Shown piece by piece: positions 17,269-25,738 of a DNA stretch of 36,405 nucleotides. Under the pieces are notes generated by a model. It did no database searches and was not told the DNA's origin. It saw nothing but the letters and a program-made list of their open reading frames with translations. Origin of the DNA: Methanobacteriota archaeon (lineage in GTDB: Archaea; Thermoplasmatota; Poseidoniia; Poseidoniales; Poseidoniaceae); the NCBI GenBank assembly GCA_002720095.2, contig PBGP02000001.1:1-36405 (forward strand), read 5' to 3'. The stretch's first letter is position 1; the number at the start of each line of letters is the position of its first letter. The position numbers were made by a program, and so were the translations under genes.

Positions 17269-18126
17269 ATGGTGAAGTTCGCATACTACCCAGGTAATGT
17301 AGCTAGAGCAGCCTCTTATGAGGTTGAAGACTGTATACAACCGTTATGTTCTAGTTTAGGAATAGAATTAGTTGAGATTCCTAAGGCAACTTCAGATGGA
17401 GGCAATGTTATCTCTCAGGCTTCTCCAATTCTTCAGCATGCTTTGGTTGCAAGAAATATGGCTCTAGCTGAAAATATGGGGCTAGACATAATGACAACGT
17501 GCGCATCATCTCATGGTATTCATTGTGACACAATTAATCTAATGAAAACGGACAAGGTCAAAAATTCTAAAATTAATAGTGTATTGTCTCAAGTATCTCA
17601 AATAGAATTCATTGGTGAATCGAAATCTAGACATTTACTCCACATCTTAGTTGAAGATATAGGTTTGGAAAAGATTAGTTCTTTAGTCAAGAATCCAATT
17701 AGATTGAAGATTGCAGGATACTATGGCCCTAACATGCAGAAAAAAGGAGCTTGCTCTAAGGATAATGTATTTAATCCAACTTATTTAGAGCAATTAATTA
17801 TTGCTTTGGGGGGAGTGCCAGTAGAGTATGATTTAAAATGCCAAAGCGTGGGAGCTCCAGCGTTGTTAACAAATCAGTCTAGTGTGTTGAAAATGACAGC
17901 TGCCGTACTTAGTGAGGCTAAAGAGAATGGTGCACAATTAATGGTTAGTTCTTGCACTCTCTCACATGCTAATTTAGATACATACCAAATTAAAGCCAGA
18001 AGGAAAACTGGTAAGGATACTACTTTACCTGTAATTCATTTGGCTGAACTGGTAGCTTTTGCTTTAGGACATCATAAAGATAGATTTGCGCTGTTAAAAA
18101 CTAGAGCTTTGATTATTGGTGGTTAA
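17269..18126 (+). CDS. HdrB/SdhE-like CCG-domain protein with degenerate cysteine motifs
   Basis: 285 residues, normal for HdrB or the SdhE subunit of type E succinate dehydrogenase. The framework is clear: FAYYPG at the N-terminus, LGIELVEIP, a second YYG near 151, GAPALLTN, HANLD and HLAELVAFALG at the end. The cluster cysteines are mostly replaced: YYPG-C is N10, the first CCG is TSDGG (41-45), CxxC is CASS (78-81), YYG-C is P154, the second CCG is CQSVG (191-195) and the last CxxC is CTLS (229-232). Non-cubane Fe-S clusters are therefore unlikely. The start is ATG 17269 after GTGAT, 9 bases behind the flavodoxin fusion stop, so the two are surely co-transcribed. Confidence 0.8.
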   Translation: MVKFAYYPGNVARAASYEVEDCIQPLCSSLGIELVEIPKATSDGGNVISQASPILQHALVARNMALAENMGLDIMTTCASSHGIHCDTINLMKTDKVKNSKINSVLSQVSQIEFIGESKSRHLLHILVEDIGLEKISSLVKNPIRLKIAGYYGPNMQKKGACSKDNVFNPTYLEQLIIALGGVPVEYDLKCQSVGAPALLTNQSSVLKMTAAVLSEAKENGAQLMVSSCTLSHANLDTYQIKARRKTGKDTTLPVIHLAELVAFALGHHKDRFALLKTRALIIGG

Positions 18127-18131
18127 TGAAA

Positions 18132-19913
18132 TCACTTAATATTTTCAAAATCCTCTAAACTTGATTGACCCTTAGGCCTCAATTTCTGTGATAAAGAATG
18201 GTTGTTTGTAGGTACAGAGATGTTGCTGTCTTCAGTGGTATCATTGAAGTTTTTTTCTGATGTTATTTTGTTTTTTCGAAGGATTCGTTCTTCTGATTCA
18301 ATAAATTCTTTTGCAGAGATTTTTTCATCATTTTTGGTAATAATAAATCGTTTTAGCAAGTCAGAGTTTCCGAGCTCCCTAAAATAGAGTTTTCGTTGAT
18401 ATTTAACTCTGTTAAGAGTTTTGTGCATTCTCCTTTCTTTAGCTGCGGATGCAAATCTTATCCCTTCGTCCTTTGTATCTTTCGAGATTAACACAAATAC
18501 GAATCCATCTCTATATCTTCCAGTTCTTCCTCTTCTCTGAATTGTTCTAATCTCACTGGCGACTGGTTCAAAGAAAATTACTCTATCAGCGGAAGGAATG
18601 TCCAGACCTTCTTCACCCACAGAAGTAGCTACAAGAACATTCAATTTCCCGTTCCTAAATTCATTCAATGTTGACATCTGTTTTTTTTGGCTCATCCCAT
18701 CATCACCTTCGCGAGAAGATTGACCAATAAATGGAACTGAATTAATTTGGTTAATTCCATTTAATGCAATTGAGATAGATCTAACAGAATCCCTAAGTGA
18801 AGCAAAAACTATGATTCTACTTTTCGCATTAATTTCGAGTTGTTCAAGTACTAATTCACGAACTTTTTGTATTTTATTATGAATTTCTTGCATATCAAAT
18901 ATCTCGTTTTTTAAATTTATGAATTCCTTCCTTTGAATTATTCGGGATAATTTTTTTTCACCCTTTTCATATTGATTAATTGTCCTTCTCATGTAATTTC
19001 TAGTACTGGCAATTCCTTGAGTTGTCAATAAATTAATTATTTGCAAAACTCTGATACTATCTGCAGCGAGTTTAATTGAATTCCAACCGTGTTGACTTTT
19101 ACGGTCTATTAAGAATTGTGATCTTCTCATAGCATCATTTAATCCAGCTGTAGTGATGACACCTTTGTGTAAATAGACACCCATTCGTTGTAATTTTCCA
19201 ACCATTTCATCTAGCCATTTTTTAAGTGGTTCTGCCAACTGAATAATTTTTAATGGTAATTCTAGGATTATAAATTTTGATTCTAATTCGGATGTGTAAC
19301 GACTGATTAAAGGATTACTTCTTTCCATTGAAAAAATATTTTTAATATTAAGTTTCTCGCTCAGATTAACTATAGCTTTTTCAGTAGATCCAGGAGATGC
19401 TGTAGCTCCGAGTATGGATTCACCGTCTGAATCTTTTAAGTACAGTTCTGCAACTTGAGACATTGCATGTTTACCTGTGGCGTGATGAGCCTCATCAATG
19501 ACTAAAAAACAATAATCAGTCAAATTAATACTACCACGAATTACATCGTTTCTAATTACTTGAGGTGTAGCGAGGACCAACTTTGCATTCTTCATCATTT
19601 CAGCCCTCTTTTCCCAATTAATTCCTCCATTAACCATTACAATAGATTCTGTAGGTATGTTTAGTATCATATTTGCGTCATTAAAATGTTGTGAAAGTAA
19701 TGGATTGGTTGGAGCTATGAGTAATGCTTTTTTGGAGGGGTTTTCCGCTAATTTCTCAGCAATTGCCATAAATTCTATAGGTGTTTTTCCAGAACCTGTG
19801 GGAAGTACTAATAAAGTAGAAGAACTTAAAATCGAATCTAAGGCTTTTAATTGAAATGCTCTAGCTTCAATTTTATCTGACGAGAGATTCGGGTGGTTAA
19901 CTACAGCACTCAT
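18132..19913 (-). CDS. Hef/FANCM-type superfamily 2 DNA helicase without nuclease domain
   Basis: 593 residues. It is an ATP-dependent helicase of the archaeal Hef type, which acts on stalled replication forks. Motifs are Walker A PTGSGKT (38-44), DEAH (140-143), motif III GATASPGS (169-176) and motif VI QRRGRTGR (459-466). A helical insertion of about 180 residues between the two RecA-like halves matches the Hef plan. In most euryarchaea Hef continues with an XPF-type nuclease (ERKxxxD) and HhH domains; here the frame stops after a short basic tail. The last residues, QSSLEDF (583-589), resemble a PCNA-interacting peptide (QxxLxxF). Converges with the HdrB-like gene, five bases apart. Confidence 0.88.
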   Translation of the reverse strand: MSAVVNHPNLSSDKIEARAFQLKALDSILSSSTLLVLPTGSGKTPIEFMAIAEKLAENPSKKALLIAPTNPLLSQHFNDANMILNIPTESIVMVNGGINWEKRAEMMKNAKLVLATPQVIRNDVIRGSINLTDYCFLVIDEAHHATGKHAMSQVAELYLKDSDGESILGATASPGSTEKAIVNLSEKLNIKNIFSMERSNPLISRYTSELESKFIILELPLKIIQLAEPLKKWLDEMVGKLQRMGVYLHKGVITTAGLNDAMRRSQFLIDRKSQHGWNSIKLAADSIRVLQIINLLTTQGIASTRNYMRRTINQYEKGEKKLSRIIQRKEFINLKNEIFDMQEIHNKIQKVRELVLEQLEINAKSRIIVFASLRDSVRSISIALNGINQINSVPFIGQSSREGDDGMSQKKQMSTLNEFRNGKLNVLVATSVGEEGLDIPSADRVIFFEPVASEIRTIQRRGRTGRYRDGFVFVLISKDTKDEGIRFASAAKERRMHKTLNRVKYQRKLYFRELGNSDLLKRFIITKNDEKISAKEFIESEERILRKNKITSEKNFNDTTEDSNISVPTNNHSLSQKLRPKGQSSLEDFENIK

Positions 19914-20155
19914 AATATTGCTAATACGGCATGGCTCAAAAGTTTTTCATTCTTTTTTCTAGCTTTTCTTAAACCGAACTACTCATATACGGGTTGTTTG
20001 TCGGCCACCTGCTTAAACAGTTGAGAAACCAGACACCTCGGGCAATCAAATGAACCCATAAGAGTGTTGAGCACAATTGTGGCTCGCAATCAGTGTCACG
20101 GTATCTCCACAAACTGTGAAGGCCCGTACGTGTACGGAATTAAGGAGGAATCCGA
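19914..20155 (+). promoter_or_regulatory. Leader region of the ribosomal protein operon
   Basis: A 242-base gap between the divergent helicase gene and uL3, which must hold the promoters of both. AT-rich sequence at 19935-19990 (including CATATAC near 19984) is a plausible basal promoter for the operon. That would leave a long leader of ~150 bases, unusual for this genome, where other leaders are short. The leader ends with the hairpin at 20124-20137 and a strong GGAGGA (20144-20149). Confidence 0.45.
20124..20137 (+). promoter_or_regulatory. Hairpin directly before the uL3 ribosome binding site
   Basis: CCGTAC-GT-GTACGG is a perfect six-pair inverted repeat six bases ahead of GGAGGA. In archaea, leaders of ribosomal protein operons can carry binding sites for a product protein; this hairpin is a candidate, by inference only. 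Confidence 0.35.
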
Positions 20156-21172
20156 ATGGCGAAAAGAAGTCACCCACGAAGAGGTAGTATGGCGTTTAGT
20201 CCGCGAAAGCGTTCCAATCGTCAATTCGGCAGAGTTAAATCATGGAACCAAGATGATTCTGGAGACATTAGAGTTCAAGGATTTGTCGGTTGGAAGGCTG
20301 GAATGACTCACGTACTCCTAAGAGATACTAATCCTAACTCAAATAGTGCAGGTCAAGAAATACGAAAACCTGCAACAGTTATTGAAATCCCTCCCTTGAA
20401 AATTCTTGGAGTAAGAGGATATGGAGAAGGAAGTTATGGTTTACAAACGCTCGGAGAAGTCTGGTGGGATTGTGATCAAATTAAGGAAAATTTTCCTGAG
20501 TTATTTAGGCGAGTACCTAAAAGAAACGAACATGACATTGATGCTCATAAATCTCAATTAATGGAAGCAGATATTTGCGAAGTAAGACTAATTGTAGCTA
20601 CTAATCCAAATTCACTTTCTTCTATCCCAAGCAAAACACCTGAAATAATGGAAATGGGTCTCTGTGGAGGGAAAATTAGCACACAACTAGAATGGTCATT
20701 CGAAAAATTAGGTTCAGAACTAGAAATGGATTCAGTTTTTGAGGTTGGTTCTCAAGTCGATGTAATTGGAATCACCAAAGGGTACGGATGGCAAGGCGTA
20801 ATCAGAAGGTTTGGTGGGAAACTACAATCTCATAAAAATTCTAAAAAAATTCGTCAACATGGAAACATGGGTGATTTCGGTACTGGATATGTCAGAAAGA
20901 CAATTCGTCAAGGAGGTCAAACAGGTTACCATCAAAGAACAGAATTCAATAAAAGAGTTTTGAAGATATCTAACCCTGAAGAAGATGAGATAACCCCCAG
21001 TGGCGGGGTTTTGCACTATGGAGAGGGAAAAAATTCATACGTTTTAATCGAGGGCAGCGTTCCAGGCCCGGCTAAGAGATTAGTTAGGTTCCGAGACGCA
21101 GTTAGACCGAAGAAAAAGTCGTATCCAGTTGAAATCACCTATGTTTCAACAGCTAGCAAACAGGGGGCATGA
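20156..21172 (+). CDS. rpl3: Ribosomal protein uL3
   Basis: 338 residues, normal for archaeal uL3. It is a large-subunit assembly protein that reaches the peptidyl transferase centre. Typical features are the N-terminal SHPRRGSMAFSPRKR, GFVGWKAGMTHV and the tip region GKLQSHKNSKKIRQHGNMGDFG. Start ATG follows GGAGGA six bases upstream. First gene of the S10/spc super-operon; its stop overlaps the uL4 start (ATGA). Confidence 0.97.
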   Translation: MAKRSHPRRGSMAFSPRKRSNRQFGRVKSWNQDDSGDIRVQGFVGWKAGMTHVLLRDTNPNSNSAGQEIRKPATVIEIPPLKILGVRGYGEGSYGLQTLGEVWWDCDQIKENFPELFRRVPKRNEHDIDAHKSQLMEADICEVRLIVATNPNSLSSIPSKTPEIMEMGLCGGKISTQLEWSFEKLGSELEMDSVFEVGSQVDVIGITKGYGWQGVIRRFGGKLQSHKNSKKIRQHGNMGDFGTGYVRKTIRQGGQTGYHQRTEFNKRVLKISNPEEDEITPSGGVLHYGEGKNSYVLIEGSVPGPAKRLVRFRDAVRPKKKSYPVEITYVSTASKQGA

Positions 21173-22062
21173 GTTTGAAAACCACAGTTACTAACATTGT
21201 GAATCTAGTCACAGAAGATGAGATGGATGCTGGTAAGTTGCAAGAACAATTTGAGATAAATTTAGAGACTGGATCTAAGTTAAACTTGCCAGATTCATTT
21301 GAAACAGCATTCAGACCATCACTTATTCGTAGGGCGGTCCATTCATCTAGAGCGAACCGAAGACAACCATATGGAAGTAGACCTCACGGAGGAAAAAAGG
21401 CGCCAATGTCAGGAATGAAGTTTTCTGTGGAATGGTGGGGTAAAGGACGTGGTGTGTCAAGAATTATGAGAAAAACAGGTCAAAGAACAGGTGCACAGAA
21501 TCCCCACACAAGACAAGGAAGAAGAGCTCACGGTCCCAAGGTTGAGAAGGACTGGAGCAAAAAATTAAATTCAAAAGAGAGAATCATTGCCAAAAACAGT
21601 GCTCTTGCAGCAACTATATCTTCGGACTTAGTATCATCTCGAGGTCACAAATTCAGTGATGAAATAGAATTACCCTTGGTCTTGGGTAAATATACCGAAG
21701 TACATGATGAGGGTAAGAATACTGTAGATATAGAAGACATGTCATTAAAATGTGCTACTAGAAAAATACATGCAATTTTTACCGAGTTAGGTTTGAGAGA
21801 TGATTTAGATCGTGCGAAATATGGAAGAAAAATTCGCGCTGGAAAAGGTAAAATGCGTGGAAGAAGATTTAGAACTCCTAAAAGTATCTTACTAGTCGTT
21901 AGCAACAAAGGAAATTTAGCAAAGGCCGTAAGAAATCTACCAGGAGTTGATGTTGTATCTGCTAGAGATTTATCAGCAGAACATCTTGCGCCAGGAGGGG
22001 ATGCTGGTAGATTGACAGTATTTACAGAAAAATCAATTAAAGCAATGGGGGTGGAAGATTGA
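21169..22062 (+). CDS. rpl4: Ribosomal protein uL4
   Basis: 297 residues, somewhat longer than the ~255 of many archaeal uL4 proteins. The extended loop lining the exit tunnel is seen in SRANRRQPYGSRPHGG and KAPMSGMKFSVEWWGKGRG, followed by MRGRRFRTPKSILLVV and a C-terminal domain. The start overlaps the uL3 stop as ATGA, indicating translational coupling. It overlaps uL23 by four bases. Confidence 0.96.
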   Translation: MSLKTTVTNIVNLVTEDEMDAGKLQEQFEINLETGSKLNLPDSFETAFRPSLIRRAVHSSRANRRQPYGSRPHGGKKAPMSGMKFSVEWWGKGRGVSRIMRKTGQRTGAQNPHTRQGRRAHGPKVEKDWSKKLNSKERIIAKNSALAATISSDLVSSRGHKFSDEIELPLVLGKYTEVHDEGKNTVDIEDMSLKCATRKIHAIFTELGLRDDLDRAKYGRKIRAGKGKMRGRRFRTPKSILLVVSNKGNLAKAVRNLPGVDVVSARDLSAEHLAPGGDAGRLTVFTEKSIKAMGVED

Positions 22063-22331
22063 ATCCCTATGATATAATATTAAAGCCATGGATTACCGAG
22101 AAATCTATGGAAAACAGGTTGAATGAACCTAACAATTCAATTAACAGGTTGGAATTCATTGTACCAAGATCTGCTAGTAAGCACGTCATTAAACTTGCTG
22201 TTGAGAAACTATTTGATGTCAAGGTCGAGAAAGTAAATACTAGAATTACAAAGGCAGGAAAACATGCTAGTGTTAAATTAGCAGATGGGTATGATGCCGA
22301 AGAAACCTCATTAAAGTTGGGAGCATTTTAG
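22059..22331 (+). CDS. rpl23: Ribosomal protein uL23
   Basis: 90 residues. It binds 23S rRNA at the exit tunnel and helps dock the signal recognition particle. Recognised by the N-terminal ILKPWITEKSM, then LEFIVPRSASKHVIKLAVEKLF and VEKVNTRI. The start is TTG at 22059 overlapping the uL4 stop, with GGGGGTGGA just upstream acting as ribosome binding site; no ATG is available near. Confidence 0.94.
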   Translation: MNPYDIILKPWITEKSMENRLNEPNNSINRLEFIVPRSASKHVIKLAVEKLFDVKVEKVNTRITKAGKHASVKLADGYDAEETSLKLGAF

Positions 22332-22342
22332 GTGGGTAATAA

Positions 22343-23059
22343 ATGGGTAAGAGAACACGTTCACAAAGAAAAGGGTCAAGCCCTCGATACAAAGTCAGTA
22401 GTCATAGATTCCCTGGTGCCAATCGTTTACCCTCCGTACACAATGAGGTCGTTGAAGTCACAGGCTTAGTGCACAGTCCAATTCATACTGCTCCACTTGC
22501 TAAACTAAAATCAAAAGATGGTAAAGAGACCTTAGTAGCAGCGACCGATGGACTATCTATTGGTCAACAAGTTGCAGTTGGTGATAACATTAGTCTTAAA
22601 CCTGGAAATATTACCGCACTGAAAAATATTCCCGAAGGTACTCAGATTAACAATGTTGAATTACGTCCAGGGGACGGAGGTAAAATTGCTCGTTCTGCAG
22701 GTAACTCTGCACTAGTGGAAACACATTTAGAAGGTAAAGTAAGAATTAAACTTCCTAGTGGGAAGTCTAAAGATATCAGGTCTAGCTGTAGGGCTACTAT
22801 TGGTGTTCTAGGAGGCCATGGCAGGAGTGAAATGCCATTAAGAACCGCTGGGGCAGCTCACTATAGAGCCAAAGCAAAAGGAAAAGCTTACCCAACGGTA
22901 AGTGGAGTGAAAATGAACCCTGTTGATCACCCCCATGGTGGAGGAAATCATCAGGCTGTACATGGTCCAAATTCAGTTGCTAGAGGTGCACCACCTGGTG
23001 CAAAAGTAGGTCATATTGCTCCAAGTAGAACAGGAAGAGGAAGAGGAAAGAGGAAATAA
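22343..23059 (+). CDS. rpl2: Ribosomal protein uL2
   Basis: 238 residues, the archaeal length. It is a core 23S-binding protein needed for peptidyl transfer and subunit joining. Landmarks are MGKRTRSQRKG at the start, the SH3-like barrel, and the conserved GVKMNPVDHPHGGG segment holding the functionally important histidine, followed by a basic tail SRTGRGRGKRK. Confidence 0.97.
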   Translation: MGKRTRSQRKGSSPRYKVSSHRFPGANRLPSVHNEVVEVTGLVHSPIHTAPLAKLKSKDGKETLVAATDGLSIGQQVAVGDNISLKPGNITALKNIPEGTQINNVELRPGDGGKIARSAGNSALVETHLEGKVRIKLPSGKSKDIRSSCRATIGVLGGHGRSEMPLRTAGAAHYRAKAKGKAYPTVSGVKMNPVDHPHGGGNHQAVHGPNSVARGAPPGAKVGHIAPSRTGRGRGKRK

Positions 23060-23072
23060 TTAGGTGATTCAA

Positions 23073-23576
23073 ATGGCTAAAAGAAAGAAACGTTTCATGA
23101 CTCCTAAGGCGGCAAGAAGGAGAACTCGTAAACTTAAGAGTCAGATTGCCGAGCGCAGAAAGAAAGAATTTACTTACAGAGGATTAACATTAGATGAATT
23201 ACAATCATTACCCTTATTCCCACCAGAATCAAATCCTGATGCAGATTGTGTACTGAAGTACTTACCATCTAGGGCCAGACGAAGCCTTGCTAGAATGAAC
23301 GACTCCAATTATGCAGAAATGAATCAAAAATTTTTACAAAGGATAGAGAAGACTAAAGGAACCATTAGAACTCACAGGAGAGATATGGTTGTTCTACCGT
23401 CATTTGTGGGTAAAACTATTGCAATTCACAATGGAAATGGATTTATGCCAATAGACATTAAACCCGAAATGATAGGTCATTATTTCGGAGAATTTGCCAT
23501 GACTAGAAGATCAGTTACTCACAGTGGTCCTGGTGTTGGGGCAACTAAGTCTTCAAAACATGTAGCATTAAAATAA
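23073..23576 (+). CDS. rps19: Ribosomal protein uS19
   Basis: 167 residues, longer than many uS19 proteins because of an N-terminal basic segment ([17 protein letters not shown]). The family signature is in the C-terminal part: [11 protein letters not shown] and the [12 protein letters not shown] end. It contacts the A site finger on the small subunit head. Start ATG 23073 is chosen because TAGGTGATT lies seven bases upstream; GTG at 23064 would lie inside that site. Confidence 0.94.
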   Translation: MAKRKKRFMTPKAARRRTRKLKSQIAERRKKEFTYRGLTLDELQSLPLFPPESNPDADCVLKYLPSRARRSLARMNDSNYAEMNQKFLQRIEKTKGTIRTHRRDMVVLPSFVGKTIAIHNGNGFMPIDIKPEMIGHYFGEFAMTRRSVTHSGPGVGATKSSKHVALK

Positions 23577-23585
23577 GGTGAAAAT

Positions 23586-24227
23586 ATGAGTAGAGACAGG
23601 ACAAAGCCACAAAAAGGGTATACTCAGTCACTAGACAGAGGTACAAGAATGGCCTCTGCGAGAGCTAAAAATATTGACGTTCATGCTAAACATTGTTTTG
23701 AAATTGCTAGAGAATTAAGACCCAAAGGAAAGGGAGATAATATGAAATTTTTAAGTGTCTCTGAAGCAATTAGCATGCTTGAAAAAGTATTACTAATTGA
23801 AGGATGGATTCCTCACCCTGACACCCCTGGTGGGTTTAAGAGAGTAATCAATCAAAGGCTTAAGAGACAGGCTAAGGCTATTCCCTTCCGTAAAGGTAGT
23901 GGAAATAAATTAAGGAAAAGAAATGGCCCAGGAAAAGTAGGTCATAGAAGAGGAGGAGTCGGACCTGGAAGATATCCAGTTAAAGCTGCTATGAATTTTA
24001 TAAAATTACTCAACAGTGCTGCTGAAAATGCAAGACATCGTTATGATGATATCGATGCTAATGACATGTTCATTACCCATTGTGCAGCACATAGAGGCGT
24101 GATTAAGAGAGGTTGGATACCTAGAGCACAAGGTAGGGCCACCCCTAGAAATCATCATCAAGTGAATCTTGAGATATTTATTGAAGATTTCAGTCTTGAT
24201 GAAATGGATGATGAAGATGAGTTTTAA
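23586..24227 (+). CDS. rpl22: Ribosomal protein uL22
   Basis: 213 residues, clearly longer than the ~150-155 usual in archaea. The family fold is visible in [34 protein letters not shown] and [20 protein letters not shown] (the loop lining the exit tunnel). The extra length comes from a glycine- and basic-rich stretch at about 85-125 and an acidic tail (DEMDDEDEF). Start follows AAGGTGAAAAT. Confidence 0.94.
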   Translation: MSRDRTKPQKGYTQSLDRGTRMASARAKNIDVHAKHCFEIARELRPKGKGDNMKFLSVSEAISMLEKVLLIEGWIPHPDTPGGFKRVINQRLKRQAKAIPFRKGSGNKLRKRNGPGKVGHRRGGVGPGRYPVKAAMNFIKLLNSAAENARHRYDDIDANDMFITHCAAHRGVIKRGWIPRAQGRATPRNHHQVNLEIFIEDFSLDEMDDEDEF

Positions 24228-24236
24228 GGTGATTTA

Positions 24237-24971
24237 ATGGCAGGTCAACAAAGTATGGTCAGAAAAATAATCAATAGAAATATTGAAAGACATTTAGTAA
24301 AAGAATACTTAATGAGTGAAACTAAGAAATCTGGTTTTGGGGGATTGAATATACAAAGAACACCTCAGGGAACAATGGTTACTCTTAAAGCTGAAAGGCC
24401 AGGGATGGTTATTGGTCGCAGAGGAAAATTAATCAACGAACTAACTAGACAATTAGATTCACGATTTAACTTAGAAAACCCGAAATTAGAGGTGGATGAT
24501 GTAGAAGAACCACGACTAAATGCTCAGATAATGGCAGACAAACTTGCTGGAGCATTGGAAAGAGGTTGGTATTTCAGAAGAGCAGGCCATAGTACAGTCA
24601 TGAGCATAATGGAAGCTGGAGCTAAAGGAGTTATTGTTATTTTAAATGGAAAAATTACAGGTGCTCGACATAGAACTCAAAAATTTATAGCGGGGCACGT
24701 CAAATATTGTGGTGAGCCTGCATTAACTCTAATGGAAAGGGGTTACGGTGTTGCAATTAAGAAATTAGGAACAATTGGCTGCACAGTAGCAATTATGATG
24801 CCCAATACGAGGCTACCTCATGAGGTAACAATTCTTCCTAAAGAGTCGTCAGAAAGTACTGAAGATGTGGTGATAATAGAGGAAGTCGAAGAATCATCAC
24901 AAAAAGATGATGAAATTACAAATGAAGATGTTGTAAAATCTGAAAATAAAGATGGAGATGATGAGAAATGA
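24237..24971 (+). CDS. rps3: Ribosomal protein uS3
   Basis: 244 residues. An N-terminal KH domain (GMVIGRRGKLINELT) lies at the mRNA entry channel and a C-terminal uS3 fold includes AIMMPNTRLP. An acidic, probably disordered tail of about 40 residues follows (Glu/Asp/Ser rich from ~200). RBS AAGGTGATTTA precedes ATG. The stop overlaps the uL29 start as ATGA. Confidence 0.95.
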   Translation: MAGQQSMVRKIINRNIERHLVKEYLMSETKKSGFGGLNIQRTPQGTMVTLKAERPGMVIGRRGKLINELTRQLDSRFNLENPKLEVDDVEEPRLNAQIMADKLAGALERGWYFRRAGHSTVMSIMEAGAKGVIVILNGKITGARHRTQKFIAGHVKYCGEPALTLMERGYGVAIKKLGTIGCTVAIMMPNTRLPHEVTILPKESSESTEDVVIIEEVEESSQKDDEITNEDVVKSENKDGDDEK

Positions 24972-25171
24972 CACATTTACATCAAAGAGAGATAAATTCA
25001 ATGAGTGAAGAAGCTAAGATATCTCGATTAAGAGAACTACAAGAAGAGCTACTCCAGTTAAGAGCAGAATTATCTTTGGGTGGACGACCCTCAAATATGG
25101 GTGCTTTTAGAACGACAAGGCGTAGTATTGCACGTCTAAAGACAAAAATGCAAATGGATAAAAAGGAGTAG
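24968..25171 (+). CDS. rpl29: Ribosomal protein uL29
   Basis: 67 residues forming a helical hairpin on the large subunit near the exit tunnel. Recognised by REINSMSEEAKISRLRELQ and the RRSIARLKTKM end. The start overlaps the uS3 stop (ATGA); the next ATG at 25001 would remove the conserved first helix, so the longer form is preferred. Confidence 0.92.
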   Translation: MTHLHQREINSMSEEAKISRLRELQEELLQLRAELSLGGRPSNMGAFRTTRRSIARLKTKMQMDKKE

Positions 25172-25177
25172 AATTTA

Positions 25178-25477
25178 ATGGTTGATATTGATCCAATTAC
25201 AGGACTACCAAAAGATTTACTAGATTTTGAAGAGATAGCAAAAGAGAATCAGAAAGTAATAATTTCTACGGTTAGAAGGAGATATGGTAAAATGGTAACA
25301 ATTGTAGATGGAATTGATGACAAATCGATAGATATCGAAAAATTAGCTAAAACCTTGAAAGGAAAATGTGCTGCTGGTGGAACGATAAAAGGTCGTGCGA
25401 TTGAACTTCAGGGAGAACATAAAAAAAAGGCCGCTCAAGTTTTAGAAGCAAATGGGTATTTAGTTGAGGTGATTTAA
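25178..25477 (+). CDS. Translation initiation factor aIF1 (SUI1 family)
   Basis: 99 residues. It promotes start-codon selection on the small subunit. The SUI1 fold shows in VRRRYGKMVTIVDGID, LKGKCAAGGTIKG (the glycine-rich loop) and IELQGEHKKKAAQVL. Located, as in many archaea, between uL29 and the RNase P subunit, overlapping the latter by one base. Confidence 0.94.
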   Translation: MVDIDPITGLPKDLLDFEEIAKENQKVIISTVRRRYGKMVTIVDGIDDKSIDIEKLAKTLKGKCAAGGTIKGRAIELQGEHKKKAAQVLEANGYLVEVI

Positions 25478-25734
25478 TGACAGGAATATTAAACATGCCG
25501 TGGATTGGTAGAGATTTAGAAGTTGTAAAGTCTTTTGACCCAACCTATCATGGAAGAAGAGGCATAATAGTCGAAGAGACACAAAGAACTTTGATAATCA
25601 GTGAAAACGGAAGAAATATTTGCCTTCCTAAACAAGAAATCGATTTCAGACTTGATTGTGATGATATCATCATCAAAGGGAGTTTTGTTTTACAACGTTC
25701 TGAGGACAGGATTCATAGAAAATATAGGAGTTGA
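25477..25734 (+). CDS. rnp1: RNase P protein component 1 (Rpp29/Pop4)
   Basis: 85 residues, close to archaeal Rpp29. It binds the RNase P RNA with Rpp21 and supports cleavage of tRNA leaders. The Sm-like barrel is seen in WIGRDLEVVKS.DPTYHGRRGIIVEET and NICLPKQEIDFRL. Its place between aIF1 and uS17 is the standard archaeal order. Starts at the last base of the aIF1 stop (TAATG). Confidence 0.92.
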   Translation: MTGILNMPWIGRDLEVVKSFDPTYHGRRGIIVEETQRTLIISENGRNICLPKQEIDFRLDCDDIIIKGSFVLQRSEDRIHRKYRS

Positions 25735-25738
25735 ATGA

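Noticed and set aside
20064-20306. 80-residue plus-strand frame overlapping the uL3 start
   Set aside because: It is out of frame with uL3, has no ribosome binding site and covers the leader; a chance frame.
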